From Clostridiales bacterium (GTDB lineage: Bacteria > Bacillota_A > Clostridia > Peptostreptococcales > Anaerovoracaceae), in the NCBI GenBank assembly GCA_024697655.1, contig JAILFI010000141.1, positions 1 through 15,964 of the forward strand: a stretch of DNA of 15,964 nt, read 5' to 3'. The notes under the pieces were generated by a model. That model saw only the letters and a program-made list of their open reading frames with translations. It did not search any database and was not told where the DNA came from. Below are positions 1 through 8,664 of this stretch, piece after piece. Positions within the stretch are counted from its first letter, which is position 1. Each line of letters starts with the position of its first letter. The translations under genes were made by a program, and so were the position numbers.

Positions 1-57
1 GCATTCACAAAAGAGGAACTGCGGGATATCAAAAAGAAAAACCTGGTGCTGTTCTAG
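1..57 (+). CDS. C-terminal tail of an unidentified protein (partial)
   Basis: Frame 1 is open from the window edge and ends at TAG (55-57), giving 18 residues: AFTKEELRDIKKKNLVLF. The tail is charged and helical. The pattern of hydrophobic residues around a central Asn, ending in LF, resembles the last helix of several TIM-barrel metal-dependent hydrolases, but that is only a hint. The gene runs convergently towards pta, and both share the terminator that begins 23 bases after this stop. A terminator placed right after the stop supports a real gene end. The product cannot be identified from so little sequence. Confidence 0.5.
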   Translation, partial: AFTKEELRDIKKKNLVLF

Positions 58-80
58 CACCGGGTTGTGCAAAACAAACA

Positions 81-117
81 AAAAGACCGCCTGCCCAACC
101 GGCAGACGGTCTTTTTC
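81..117. terminator. Bidirectional intrinsic terminator between pta and the left-edge gene
   Basis: The arms AAAAGACCG (81-89) and CGGTCTTTT (107-115), together with CTGCC (91-95) and GGCAG (101-105), form a stem closed by a 5-base loop (96-100). The one internal position, 90/106, is a C-A mismatch when read on plus but a U-G wobble when read on minus. The minus-strand RNA hairpin is therefore paired along all 15 positions. Both sides have U-rich tails: TTTTT after 111 on plus, and TTTTTGTTTGTTTT on minus. It lies 40 bases past the pta stop, so it is the likely end of the lon-to-pta transcript and also stops the convergent gene. Confidence 0.9.
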
Positions 118-156
118 ATTTGTCTCTTCTCTGCTGCGCGATTCCTGAAAGGACTC

Positions 157-1173
157 TTACTTCAGAGCCGCGGTGATGATGGACATCACATAGACTTCCT
201 CGGCGTTGCAGCCTCTGGACAGGTCGTTGATCGGCGCGTTCAGACCCTGCATGATCGGGCCGTACGCATCAAAGCCGCCCAGTCTCTGCGCGATCTTGTA
301 GCCGATGTTGCCGGCTTCGATCGTCGGGAAGATGAAGGTGTTGGCCTGGCCTGCGACCTTGCTGCCCTTGCACTTGGTCGCCGCGACGACCGGGGAAACA
401 GCCGCGTCGAACTGCAGTTCGCCGTCGACAGCCAGTTCCGGATCCATCTTCTGTGCTTCGATAGTCGCGTCGTGGGACAGCTTGACGGTGCCGCCCTTGC
501 CGCTGCCCTTGGTGGAGAAGCTCAGGATCGCGACCTTCGGGTCAACGCCGAAGATCTTCGCGGTCTTCGCGGACTCGATCGCGACTTCCGCCAGTTTCTG
601 CGCAGCTGTAACGGTCACGTTGCCTTCCTTGTCGACGGTATCCTGATAGTCAATGTTGATGGCGCAGTCGCCCATGATCAGGATCTCTTCTTTGCCCTCT
701 TCCTTGCCCGGACGGACCATAACGAAGGAGGAGCTGACCAGATGCGCACCGGGCTTGGTCTTGACCAGCTGCAGTGCCGGACGGACGGTGTCCGCGGTGC
801 TGTAGGTCGCGCCGCCCAGGAGAGCGTCTGCTTCACCCATCTTGACGAGCATGGTGCCGAAGTAGTTGCCGGACTGAAGCATTTCTCTCGCTTCGTCAGC
901 AGTGAGCTTGCCCTTTCTCAGCTCGACCATCATGTCGACCATCTCGTCCATCTTCTCGTAGGTCGCCGGATCGAGGATCTCAAGACCTTCGATGTCAAAT
1001 CCCTTTTCCGCAGCCACGGCCTTGACTTCTTCCGGTTTGCCGACCAGGATCGGGGTCAGGAAGCCGTCTTTCTTCAGGCGTGCTGCGGATTCGAGAATAC
1101 GCGGATCATTACCTTCGGTGTAAACGATCTTTCTGGGATCGTTCTTCAGTACTTCGATCAAATTTTCAAACAT
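157..1173 (-). CDS. pta: Phosphate acetyltransferase (phosphotransacetylase)
   Basis: This 338-residue protein has the length of the short, single-domain Pta family. It interconverts acetyl-CoA plus phosphate and acetyl phosphate plus CoA, the first step of acetate formation with ATP gain in fermenters. Family motifs include LVSSSFVM, LSFSTKGSG, GELQFDAA, FPTIEAGNIGYKIAQRLGG and the C-terminal GPIMQGLNAPINDLSRGC. The SR pair of that last motif (residues 319-320) corresponds to the conserved active-site Ser-Arg known from the Methanosarcina enzyme. The start is fixed by AGGAGGA (complement at 1181-1187) about 7 bases upstream of ATG. An acetate kinase gene is usually the partner, but none is in the window. 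It is the last gene of the minus-strand run, 70 bases after hpt and just before a strong terminator. I see no convincing promoter of its own in the 70-base gap. Confidence 0.97.
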   Translation of the reverse strand: MFENLIEVLKNDPRKIVYTEGNDPRILESAARLKKDGFLTPILVGKPEEVKAVAAEKGFDIEGLEILDPATYEKMDEMVDMMVELRKGKLTADEAREMLQSGNYFGTMLVKMGEADALLGGATYSTADTVRPALQLVKTKPGAHLVSSSFVMVRPGKEEGKEEILIMGDCAINIDYQDTVDKEGNVTVTAAQKLAEVAIESAKTAKIFGVDPKVAILSFSTKGSGKGGTVKLSHDATIEAQKMDPELAVDGELQFDAAVSPVVAATKCKGSKVAGQANTFIFPTIEAGNIGYKIAQRLGGFDAYGPIMQGLNAPINDLSRGCNAEEVYVMSIITAALK

Positions 1174-1243
1174 CGATCATTCCTCCTAGTTGTAGTGTTT
1201 GTTTGCATTTATCTCTCCGGAGAATCGCTTGTTCCCCGGTGAT

Positions 1244-1795
1244 CTACTCAGATGTGAGCACCGTGATGTACGGCAGCTGCCGGTAACTCTGGTTGTAATC
1301 CAGTCCGTAACCGACGATGAACTGGTTGCCGACCGTAAAGCCGTAGTAGTCGGCCTCGATGTCGACCTTGCGTCCCTCGGGCTTATCCAGCAGCGCGCAG
1401 ACTTTCACGGACTTCGGGCCGCGGTGTCCGAGGTATTCTTTCAGGTACTCGAGCGTCAGGCCGCTGTCGACGATATCCTCGACGATGATGACGTTCCTGC
1501 CCTCGATGTCGCTGTCCAGATCCTTGTTGATCTTGACGACGCCGGACGTCTTCGTGCTCGCGCCGTAGCTGCTGCACGCCATGAAGTCGATCTTCACATC
1601 GAGGTCGATGTTCTTCATCAGCTCGGTCATCCAGACGACCGCACCGCGCAGGATCCCGACGAGCACGACTTCCTCGCCTGCATAGTCCTCGGTGATCCTT
1701 CTGCCGATCTCTCTCGCCTTTGCTTCGATCTCCTCCTCGGTGATCATTACTTCACCGATCGTCCCCTGGATCCGGGCTTTTGCTGTTTCTGCCAT
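1244..1795 (-). CDS. hpt: Hypoxanthine (guanine) phosphoribosyltransferase
   Basis: The 183-residue protein is of normal length for bacterial HPRT. It salvages hypoxanthine, and usually guanine, to IMP and GMP using PRPP in the cytoplasm. Visible motifs are the pyrophosphate-contact loop VGILRGA (46-52), the flexible-loop SSYG (75-78), the PRPP-binding signature VIIVEDIVDSGLTL (102-115), and the base-binding LDK (136-138) and FIVGYGLDYNQSYR (159-172), with Asp166 in the expected metal/base site. The start follows GGGGAGG (complement 1803-1809) at good spacing. It sits 17 bases after the DUF1232 gene, which implies co-transcription with it. hpt is more often found beside tilS and ftsH in Firmicutes, so placement in the lon run is a departure from that order. 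Confidence 0.96.
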   Translation of the reverse strand: MAETAKARIQGTIGEVMITEEEIEAKAREIGRRITEDYAGEEVVLVGILRGAVVWMTELMKNIDLDVKIDFMACSSYGASTKTSGVVKINKDLDSDIEGRNVIIVEDIVDSGLTLEYLKEYLGHRGPKSVKVCALLDKPEGRKVDIEADYYGFTVGNQFIVGYGLDYNQSYRQLPYITVLTSE

Positions 1796-1812
1796 GGCAG
1801 TGCCTCCCCTGC

Positions 1813-2211
1813 TTATTGCTGCTCCGTGCTGTCCTTCTCTGTGCCTTCCGCCGATCCGGCGTTGTCTGTTTCGTCCTGCACGACTTCAAAGTCCTCTTCG
1901 TTCACGACCTCGAAGTCATCCTGCTCGATCGCGTCCTTATACTTCTTTGAGTAGTTCACCGGACGTTCTCCCATCCAGTACGTATCGAGCGTTTCCCGCA
2001 GCAGGTAGAGGATGCCGATCCACAGGACCAGATCATCCAAAAAGCCAAAAGGAAACAGGATCGGCGGAATGAGATCCACCGGCAGGAACAGATAGATGAG
2101 ACCGAAGATGATCAGTGCCTTCTTCCACTTGGGCACCGTCTTGTCGGCCATCATGAACCGGATCGCTTTGATCCTCTTTATTATAACGCGCCAGCTGACA
2201 AAAAACTGCAT
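1813..2211 (-). CDS. Small DUF1232 (YkvA-like) membrane protein with acidic tail
   Basis: This is a 132-residue protein. Residues 29-72 form a hydrophobic hairpin with the DUF1232 core: PVDLIPP (44-50), then FGFLDD (55-60), then a second hydrophobic stretch WIGILYLL. The family is widespread and its function is not established. From about residue 90 the protein is a hydrophilic, strongly acidic tail containing DFEVV twice (99-103 and 107-111), which is not part of the usual domain. The chosen ATG has GTGAGG five bases upstream. An alternative ATG-ATG at residues 20-21 would remove a basic amphipathic N-terminus, but it has no good ribosome site. It lies 29 bases after engB and 17 before hpt, so probably shares their transcript. 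The domain call is confident; the start is less so. Confidence 0.85.
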   Translation of the reverse strand: MQFFVSWRVIIKRIKAIRFMMADKTVPKWKKALIIFGLIYLFLPVDLIPPILFPFGFLDDLVLWIGILYLLRETLDTYWMGERPVNYSKKYKDAIEQDDFEVVNEEDFEVVQDETDNAGSAEGTEKDSTEQQ

Positions 2212-2240
2212 GTGAGCCTCACTTTTTCTAATACGCTGTA

Positions 2241-2837
2241 TCAGGAATCGCTTTCAGCCAGGACCGCTTCCATGGCGTCCAGCAGCTGCTCGTGCCCGGT
2301 CTTTTTCAGTGCCGATACCGGGATCAGGATGTCGTCTTTGTTCATTCCCAGAGTCTTCCGGATCCGGGACATATTTTTCTGCATCTCATTGCGTGAGATC
2401 TTGTCCGCCTTCGTCGCAACGACCAGGCCGTCCAGTCCGTGCGCCTTGAGGTACTCGTACATCTGCACATCCAGTCTGGATGGTTCGTGACGGATATCGA
2501 CCAGCTGAACGACCTTCACGAGCCCTTCCCGGTGCTCGAAGTATTCGTCCATCATGCGTCCCCAGTCCTGGCTCATGGTCTTCGCCACCTTGGCATACCC
2601 GTACCCGGGCAGATCGACGATACGGAACGCGTTGTTGATCAGATAGAAGTTGATCGTCCGCGTCTTGCCGGGACTGCCGCTGACCTTGGCGAGCTTTTTG
2701 CGGCCGGTCAGAAGGTTGAGGAGCGATGACTTGCCGACGTTGGAACGGCCGGCAAAAGCGATCTCCTTCATCGTATCCGGCGGGTACTGATCCCGGCGGC
2801 CGGTGACCGCCTGGATCTCTGCTGTCTTGATGATCAT
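2241..2837 (-). CDS. engB: Ribosome biogenesis GTP-binding protein YsxC/EngB
   Basis: This 198-residue single-domain GTPase matches the family length of about 195-200. The G motifs appear in order: G1 GRSNVGKSS (30-38), the G2 region SPGKTRT, G3 [10 protein letters not shown]4 TKADK and G5 SALKKTG. EngB/YsxC is an essential factor for late 50S subunit assembly in Bacillus subtilis. The ATG is preceded by AAGGGCGG in the 15-base gap that follows the lon stop, so translation is probably closely linked to lon. Position directly after lon is the classical Firmicute arrangement. Confidence 0.97.
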   Translation of the reverse strand: MIIKTAEIQAVTGRRDQYPPDTMKEIAFAGRSNVGKSSLLNLLTGRKKLAKVSGSPGKTRTINFYLINNAFRIVDLPGYGYAKVAKTMSQDWGRMMDEYFEHREGLVKVVQLVDIRHEPSRLDVQMYEYLKAHGLDGLVVATKADKISRNEMQKNMSRIRKTLGMNKDDILIPVSALKKTGHEQLLDAMEAVLAESDS

Positions 2838-2852
2838 GGAGTTACCGCCCTT

Positions 2853-5246
2853 CTATTTCTGCGATTCCGCTTCGGCCTTCGTCAGCCCGCCTGGTTCGGT
2901 GACGAGCACCTGCCGGAGCGCGTCTTCCAGTTTCTTCAGCAGGACGAACTCCATCTGCTCGCGGACATTCTCCGGGATCTCCTCAATGTCCGGTTCATTG
3001 TCCGCCGGCAGGAGCACCTTGCGGATGCCCGCTCTGTGCGCCGCCAGGACTTTCTCACGGATCCCGCCGACAGGCAGCACCTGTCCGGTCAGGGTGATCT
3101 CGCCGGTCATGGCGATGTCCTTGCGGACCGGTTTGCCGGTCAGGGTCGAAATGATCGCTGTCGCCATCGTCACACCGGCGGACGGCCCGTCTTTGGGCAC
3201 CGCCCCTTCCGGCAGATGGATATGGATATCGGTATCCTGGTAGAAGTCTTCCCGGATGCCGAGTTTTTTGGCGATCGAGCGGATGTAGCTGATGCCGGTG
3301 CGCGCGGATTCCTGCATCACGTCGCCGAGCTGGCCGGTCAGGATGATCTTGCCGCTGCCGGGCATCGCGACGGTCTCGATGAAGAGCGTCGTGCCGCCGA
3401 CGATGGTCCAGGCCAGCCCCGTCGTCACACCGACGCCGGTCTTGCCTTTGATCTTGTCGTAATGGAATCGCTTCTTTCCGAGGTATTCCTCGAGGTTTTT
3501 CCGGGTCACCGAGTACGGCCCGCGGTCGCCGGTCGTGACGATCTTTCTCGCCGCTTTCCGGCAGACATTCGCGATCTCACGCTCCAGATTGCGGACGCCG
3601 CTCTCTCTGGTGTAATAGTTGATGATGTCGCGGACCGCTGTCTCGCTGAGCTTCAGATCCTTCTTCGTCAGCCCGTGTTCCTTGAGTTTTTTGGGGATCA
3701 GGAACTGCCTCGCGATCTGAACTTTCTCTTCTTCCGTATAGCCCATGACCTCGATCACTTCCATGCGGTCCAGAAGCGGCCGCGGGATCGTGCTCATGTC
3801 ATTGGCTGTGGTGACGAACATCACCTTGGAGAGGTCGAACGGGACCTCGAGGTAATGGTCTGTGAAGGTCTTGTTCTGCTCCGGATCGAGCACTTCGAGC
3901 AGCGCCGAAGACGGGTCACCCTTGAAGTCCGCGCCGAGTTTGTCCACCTCATCGAAGAGGAAGACCGGATCGCTCGTGCCCGCATCCTTGATGCAGTTGA
4001 TGACGCGGCCGGGGATCGCGCCGATGTAGGTGCGTCTGTGTCCGCGGATCTCCGCCTCATCCCGCACACCGCCGAGCGACATCCGGACGTATTCGCGTCC
4101 GATCGCTCTCGCAACGCTGCGGACGATGCTGGTCTTGCCGGTTCCCGGAGGCCCGACGAGGCACAGGATCGGCGACTTCTGCGATTCGCTGAGCTGCATG
4201 ACCGCCAGGTACTCGAGCACGCGCTCCTTGACCTTGTCCAGCCCGTAGTGGTCTTCGTTGAGGATCTTCTCAGCCTTCACCAGATCGATCTCGCTGCCGG
4301 AATACACGTTCCAGGGCAATGCCAGCAGCGTTTCGATGTAGGTCCGGATGACCGCTGCTTCCGCGCCGGAGGACTGCATCTTGGAGAGGCGGTCCATCTC
4401 TTTGCGGAGCTTCTCGCAGACATCCTCAGGGATGTCTTTCTCCTCCATCTCGCGCTGCCATTTCTCGATCTCATCTTCCACGTCCTCGTCATAGCCGAGT
4501 TCGTCCTGGATGGTGTGCAGCTGCTCGCGGAGATAGTATTCGCGCTGGTTGTGGCTGATGCGGCTCTTGACTTTGCTGGCGATGTCCTGCTCGATATTGA
4601 GGATCTCGACTTCGCGCAGCAGCAGTTCGCTCAACGCCGTCAAGCGTTTGCGGATGTCGAGGCATTCGAGGATCTTCTGCTTGTCCTCGACCTTGACGTC
4701 CAGATGTGCCGCAATGGCGTCCGCAAAGGCGCCGGGCGACTTGATGGACGCGACTGCCGCGTAAACTTCGTTGGCGATCTCGGGATTGGCGTTCATGTAA
4801 TCGCCGAACGCCCCGAGCGTCGCCCGCATCAGTGCTTCGAGTTCCGCCGTCTGGCCGATCTCCGGATCGGGCAGTTCGCGGATCTCACACTCAAAGTACG
4901 GGACTTCCCGGATCACATTGACGACTTCACCGCGGATACCGCCCTCGACCAGGACACGGATCGTGTCGCCGGGGAGTTTGAGCATCTGTTTGATCTTGGC
5001 GATCACGCCGATGCGGTAGAAATCATCCGCGGTCGGCAGGTCGGTGTTTTCGTCCTTCTGTGCCGTCAGGAAGACGTACTGGTGTTTGACCATGGCTTTT
5101 TCCATGGCGTTGATCGATTTTTCTCTGCCGACATCGAAATGCAGTACCATGTCGGGAAAGATCGCCATGCCCCGGAGCGGGATCACGGGAAGGACGAGTT
5201 CGTTCCCCGGTTGTCTGCGTTCGATCATGCTGCTGTCATATGCCAT
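2853..5246 (-). CDS. lon: ATP-dependent Lon protease
   Basis: The 797-residue LonA-type enzyme is complete. It has an N-terminal LON substrate-binding domain (about 18-210), a coiled-coil helical segment (about 215-305), an AAA+ module and a C-terminal protease domain. Visible residues are Walker [10 protein letters not shown] (365-373), Walker [11 protein letters not shown] (427-436), sensor-1 Asn482 in TTAND, and the Ser-Lys dyad Ser689 (PKDGPSAG) and Lys732 ([10 protein letters not shown]). It degrades misfolded and regulatory proteins in the cytoplasm. The ATG follows AAAGGAG (complement 5253-5259). It lies 75 bases after clpX with a terminator-like hairpin in between, so it may be transcribed partly by read-through and partly from a promoter I could not identify. 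Confidence 0.98.
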   Translation of the reverse strand: MAYDSSMIERRQPGNELVLPVIPLRGMAIFPDMVLHFDVGREKSINAMEKAMVKHQYVFLTAQKDENTDLPTADDFYRIGVIAKIKQMLKLPGDTIRVLVEGGIRGEVVNVIREVPYFECEIRELPDPEIGQTAELEALMRATLGAFGDYMNANPEIANEVYAAVASIKSPGAFADAIAAHLDVKVEDKQKILECLDIRKRLTALSELLLREVEILNIEQDIASKVKSRISHNQREYYLREQLHTIQDELGYDEDVEDEIEKWQREMEEKDIPEDVCEKLRKEMDRLSKMQSSGAEAAVIRTYIETLLALPWNVYSGSEIDLVKAEKILNEDHYGLDKVKERVLEYLAVMQLSESQKSPILCLVGPPGTGKTSIVRSVARAIGREYVRMSLGGVRDEAEIRGHRRTYIGAIPGRVINCIKDAGTSDPVFLFDEVDKLGADFKGDPSSALLEVLDPEQNKTFTDHYLEVPFDLSKVMFVTTANDMSTIPRPLLDRMEVIEVMGYTEEEKVQIARQFLIPKKLKEHGLTKKDLKLSETAVRDIINYYTRESGVRNLEREIANVCRKAARKIVTTGDRGPYSVTRKNLEEYLGKKRFHYDKIKGKTGVGVTTGLAWTIVGGTTLFIETVAMPGSGKIILTGQLGDVMQESARTGISYIRSIAKKLGIREDFYQDTDIHIHLPEGAVPKDGPSAGVTMATAIISTLTGKPVRKDIAMTGEITLTGQVLPVGGIREKVLAAHRAGIRKVLLPADNEPDIEEIPENVREQMEFVLLKKLEDALRQVLVTEPGGLTKAEAESQK

Positions 5247-5292
5247 ATGGTGCTCCTTTGTTCTTTCTTATTCGAATCTGAAACGGACAGAA

Positions 5293-5312
5293 AAGGCGGC
5301 ATGCGCCGCCTT
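5293..5312 (-). terminator. Terminator-like hairpin between clpX and lon
   Basis: On the minus strand AAGGCGGC, loop GCAT, GCCGCCTT form a perfect 8-bp stem beginning nine bases after the clpX stop. It is followed by TTTTCTGT (T pairs of the stem included). The U tract is short and broken by C and G, so this looks like a partial terminator or attenuator, not a full stop. It could set a lower level of lon and downstream genes relative to clpPX. Confidence 0.6.
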
Positions 5313-5321
5313 CCATCGCCG

Positions 5322-6605
5322 TCAGGCGGTTTCTTCCCCCGTCAGCTGCTGCCGGGACTCAGGCTCCTTGAGGACGAGCACCGGCTGCCGGCCGTCTTCG
5401 ACCGTCGCTCTGGTGATGATGCACTTCTTCACATCCCTGCGGGACGGCACTTCGTACATCACATCCTGCATCAGCCCTTCCATGATGCTGCGCAGGCCTC
5501 TGGCACCGGTCTTCCGTTCGAGCGCCTTGCGGGCGATCGCGCGGACGGCTTCTTCTTCGATCTCCAGTTCGACATCGTCGATGGCGAGGAGTTTTTTATA
5601 CTGTTTGATCAGGGCGTTGCGCGGCTTGGTGATGATATCCACCAGCGCATCTTCCGTCAGCTGTTCCAGTGTCACAACGACAGGCAATCTGCCTACGAAC
5701 TCGGGGATCAGCCCGTACTTGAGCAGATCCTCCGGCTGGACTTTGGTGAGGACCTTCTCGTCCTCCACCTGCCGGACTTCCGTATCCTGGTTGAACCCGA
5801 TGACCTTATCCCCCATGCGCCGGCGGATGACCTTGTCGAGTCCGTCGAACGCGCCGCCGCAGATGAACAGGACATTCGTCGTATCAAACTGCAGGAAATC
5901 CTGATGCGGGTGCTTGCGGCCTCCCTGCGGAGGCACGTTGGCCACTGTCCCCTCAAGGATCTTCAGCAATGCCTGCTGGACGCCTTCCCCGCTGACATCG
6001 CGGGTGATGGACGGGTTGTCGCCCTTGCGGGAGATCTTGTCGATCTCATCCACGTAGATGATGCCCTTCTGGGCTTTTTCGATATCGTAGTCCGCCGCCT
6101 GGATCAGCTTGAGGAGGATGTTCTCAACATCTTCCCCGACGTAGCCGGCTTCCGTCAGCGCCGTAGCGTCCGCGATCGCGAACGGGACGTTGAGGATGCG
6201 CGCGAGCGTCTGCGCAAGCAGTGTCTTGCCGGAGCCGGTCGGTCCGATCATAACGATGTTGCTCTTCGCAAGCTCGACATCATCGTCGGAAAGGCGGATA
6301 TCCTTCTGCTGCCGGATGCGCTTGTAGTGGTTGTATACCGCGACCGACAGGACTTTTTTCGCTTCTTCCTGACCGATGACGTACTGCGAGAGCGCTTCAT
6401 CGATCTCCCGGGGGGTCAGCAGCCGCATGTCGCCGCTGTCCGGTTCCTGCGTACCGGTCTCGCCTTCCTTGAGGATATCCTCGCAAAGCGCGATGCAGTC
6501 GTCGCAGATATAGACATCGGGACCGGCGACCAGTCTTCTCACCTGACTCTGCGGCCTCCCGCAGAACGAGCAGACGATCTCCCCGTTTTCATCAAAATAT
6601 GCCAT
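5322..6605 (-). CDS. clpX: ClpX, ATPase and specificity subunit of the Clp protease
   Basis: The protein is 427 residues, the normal ClpX length. An N-terminal C4 zinc-binding domain has Cys12, Cys15, Cys34 and Cys37. The AAA+ module shows Walker A GPTGSGKT (121-128), pore-1 loop GYVG (154-157), Walker [10 protein letters not shown] (182-190), an RKH loop (230-232), arginine finger Arg306 in EFVGR and sensor-2 Arg369 in GARG. The IGF tripeptide (269-271) that docks onto ClpP is present, so it should work with the ClpP encoded just upstream. The ATG follows AAAGGA. It lies 38 bases after clpP and is presumably co-transcribed. It unfolds tagged substrates and threads them into ClpP. Confidence 0.98.
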   Translation of the reverse strand: MAYFDENGEIVCSFCGRPQSQVRRLVAGPDVYICDDCIALCEDILKEGETGTQEPDSGDMRLLTPREIDEALSQYVIGQEEAKKVLSVAVYNHYKRIRQQKDIRLSDDDVELAKSNIVMIGPTGSGKTLLAQTLARILNVPFAIADATALTEAGYVGEDVENILLKLIQAADYDIEKAQKGIIYVDEIDKISRKGDNPSITRDVSGEGVQQALLKILEGTVANVPPQGGRKHPHQDFLQFDTTNVLFICGGAFDGLDKVIRRRMGDKVIGFNQDTEVRQVEDEKVLTKVQPEDLLKYGLIPEFVGRLPVVVTLEQLTEDALVDIITKPRNALIKQYKKLLAIDDVELEIEEEAVRAIARKALERKTGARGLRSIMEGLMQDVMYEVPSRRDVKKCIITRATVEDGRQPVLVLKEPESRQQLTGEETA

Positions 6606-6643
6606 ATCTTTCGTCCTTTATCTTTCTTGTCAGTAAGAATCGC

Positions 6644-7222
6644 CTAGCGGACCAGGATCTTATCGATCAGTCCGTACGCGAGCGCTTCCTCCGCATACAT
6701 GAAGTTATCACGGTCGGTGTCTTTTTCGACCTGCTCGTACGGTCTCCCTGTATTCTCGCTGAGGATGCGGTTGAGTTTTTCCTTGGTGCGGCTGAGCCAC
6801 TCCGACCAGATCTTGACATCCGTCGCCTGTCCGGACGCGCCGCCGAGCGGCTGGTGGATCATGACTTCCGCGTTCGGGAGCGCATAGCGCTTGCCCTTCG
6901 CGCCGGAGGACAGCAGGAACGCGCCCATGCTGGCTGCCATGCCCACGCAGATGGTGGAGACATCCGGCTTGATGTACTGCATGGTGTCATAGATCGCAAG
7001 ACCGGCTGTCACGCTGCCGCCGGGGCTGTTGATGTAGAGGCTGATGTCCTTGTCCGGATCTTCCGCTTCGAGGAACAGCATCTGCGCCACAACGAGGCTC
7101 GCGATATGGTCGTCGATCTCTTCGCCCAGGAAGATGATCCGGTCCTTCAAAAGACGGGAATAGATATCAAAAGTCCGTTCTCCGCCGCCTGTCTGCTCGA
7201 TGACATAAGGTACTAATGCCAT
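6644..7222 (-). CDS. clpP: ClpP, ATP-dependent Clp protease proteolytic subunit
   Basis: The 192-residue serine peptidase has the catalytic triad Ser98 (GMAASMGAF), His123 (VMIHQPLGG) and Asp172 (DTDRDN), the same positions as in Bacillus subtilis ClpP. The N-terminus [11 protein letters not shown] is the form that makes the axial gate and has no long propeptide. Conserved segments include [11 protein letters not shown] and GQATD. The handle-helix region after GQATD ([12 protein letters not shown]) is more divergent than the rest. The start is supported by AAAGGAAA upstream. It assembles as a tetradecamer and is fed by ClpX, encoded 38 bases downstream. Tig lies 84 bases upstream with a short hairpin between. 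Confidence 0.98.
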   Translation of the reverse strand: MALVPYVIEQTGGGERTFDIYSRLLKDRIIFLGEEIDDHIASLVVAQMLFLEAEDPDKDISLYINSPGGSVTAGLAIYDTMQYIKPDVSTICVGMAASMGAFLLSSGAKGKRYALPNAEVMIHQPLGGASGQATDVKIWSEWLSRTKEKLNRILSENTGRPYEQVEKDTDRDNFMYAEEALAYGLIDKILVR

Positions 7223-7251
7223 GGGGTTTCCTTTCTCTAATGCGCATCATA

Positions 7252-7269
7252 GACCGCCCGCAGGCGGTC
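7252..7269 (-). other. Short stable hairpin in the tig-clpP gap
   Basis: On the minus strand GACCGCC and GGCGGTC pair over 7 bp around the loop TGCG. The loop is of UNCG type closed by C-G, a known extra-stable RNA tetraloop class. There is no T tract after it, so it is not a terminator. It could act as a processing or stability element between tig and clpP, but that is inference. Confidence 0.5.
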
Positions 7270-7306
7270 CATGAGAAACTACACGTGATGCGATACTGCT
7301 GCGGCT

Positions 7307-8641
7307 TTACTCTTCGTCCGCCTTGGCTTCGTCAGCCTTCTTGTCCTCTTTCTTCGGGACGACCTTCGCGTTTTCGAACATCAGGTCGATCGCCTTCTGG
7401 ATGCGGACATCTTCGCCGACTGCCTTGAGGTTGTCTTCGCCGAGGTACTCCTTCAGCTTTTCAACATCGACATGGTTCTGTTCCGCCATATCGTGGAGCT
7501 GCTTTTCGATCTCTTCCTCGGAAGCGGTGATCTCTTCCTGGTTGGCGATCGCTCTGACGATCATGCGGTTCTTCACTCTGCGGAACGCGCTGATCTTCAT
7601 ATCTTCGCGGAACTCATCCACGGAGCGGCCCATGTACTGGATGTAGGTCGCCAGATCCATACCCTGCGCACGCAGCTGGTAGTCGTATTCCTGCATCATG
7701 TTGTCGATCTCGGTCTCGACCATGGCGTCCGGAACTTCGAAGTCGTTGGCCTCGCTGACCTTATCGAGGATGTCGTCCTTCATGATGCTCTCGGTCATCG
7801 CGTCGCGGTCCGCCTGCAGTCTGCCGGCTGTGAATTCACGGAACTCATCCAGCGTATCCAGTTCGCTGATGTCCTTGACAAACTCATCGTCCAGTTCGGG
7901 CAGTTCTTCTTCCTTGATGTCGTGGACCACGCACTTGAAGACCGCTTCCTTGCCGGCCAGATCAGCCGAATGATACTCTTCGGGGAAGGTGACTTTGACG
8001 TCGACTTCCTTCTCTTTCTCTGCGCCGATCAGCTGCTCTTCAAAGCCCGGGATGAACGTGCCGCTGCCGATGACCAGACTGTAGCCGTCAGCCGTGCCGC
8101 CCTCGAACTGCTCTTCGCCAACGAAGCCTTTGTAGTCGAGGATGATGCTGTCGCCGTCTTTGACCGGACGGTCTTCGACAGTGATCATGCGGGAATTGCG
8201 GTGACGCAGGTTCTCAAGCTCCGCATCGACATCGGCATCCGTGATGGTCTGCTTGCGGTCTTCGACCTCCACGCCCATGTAGTCCTTGATCTCGACTTCG
8301 GGATAGACCTGCACGGTGATCGTCGCGGTGAAGCCTTTGCCCTTTTCGATGGGGGAGAACTCAACACGCGGAGAATCAACGACTTCCAGCCCCAGTTCAT
8401 CGATGGCAGCGCCGTAGTTCGCGCTCAGCAGATCATTGATCGCATCTTCCGCGAACACGCCTTCGCCGTATCTCTTCTCGATGATGCTGCGGGGCGCCTT
8501 GCCCTTGCGGAATCCGTCGATCTGGAACTTGCCCTTGTTCGCCTGGTAAACCTTTACCTTGGCGTTTTCGAATTCCTCAGCGGTGAATTCCATGGTGAAT
8601 TTTGCGTCGTTGTTTTCTTTGCTGATAAAAGTGTTTTTCAT
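7307..8641 (-). CDS. tig: Trigger factor, ribosome-associated chaperone
   Basis: The protein is 444 residues, within the family range. The N-terminal ribosome-binding domain carries the signature GFRKGKAP (43-50) that contacts ribosomal protein L23. The middle FKBP-type PPIase domain spans about residues 155-245 (VKDGDSIILDYKG, FIPGFEEQLIGA). The rest is the helical arm/substrate domain, ending in an acidic-basic tail. It binds nascent chains at the ribosome exit tunnel. The ATG follows AAGGAGA. It lies 23 bases after the CYTH gene, so it very probably shares that gene's promoter at 9320-9348. Tig followed by clpP and clpX is a conserved order in many bacteria. Confidence 0.97.
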   Translation of the reverse strand: MKNTFISKENNDAKFTMEFTAEEFENAKVKVYQANKGKFQIDGFRKGKAPRSIIEKRYGEGVFAEDAINDLLSANYGAAIDELGLEVVDSPRVEFSPIEKGKGFTATITVQVYPEVEIKDYMGVEVEDRKQTITDADVDAELENLRHRNSRMITVEDRPVKDGDSIILDYKGFVGEEQFEGGTADGYSLVIGSGTFIPGFEEQLIGAEKEKEVDVKVTFPEEYHSADLAGKEAVFKCVVHDIKEEELPELDDEFVKDISELDTLDEFREFTAGRLQADRDAMTESIMKDDILDKVSEANDFEVPDAMVETEIDNMMQEYDYQLRAQGMDLATYIQYMGRSVDEFREDMKISAFRRVKNRMIVRAIANQEEITASEEEIEKQLHDMAEQNHVDVEKLKEYLGEDNLKAVGEDVRIQKAIDLMFENAKVVPKKEDKKADEAKADEE

Positions 8642-8664
8642 TACTGTTCTCCTTACTGTTATGA

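Noticed and set aside
1214..1223. TCTCCGGAGA perfect palindrome in the hpt-pta gap
   Set aside because: A 10-base palindrome without a loop or T tract is not a terminator, and no known operator matches. Too short to support a claim.
2180..2185. TATAAT hexamer on minus inside the start of the DUF1232 gene
   Set aside because: No -35 resembling TTGACA at 16-18 bases upstream, and the following ATG has no ribosome site. Treated as chance.
3036..6647. Open frame of about 1200 codons on plus, antisense to lon and clpX
   Set aside because: It is the codon-aligned antisense of two well-identified genes. Its translation is overloaded with Asp, Arg, His and Leu, it has no ribosome site or promoter, and no recognisable domain. 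High GC with third-position bias leaves the complementary frame free of stops.
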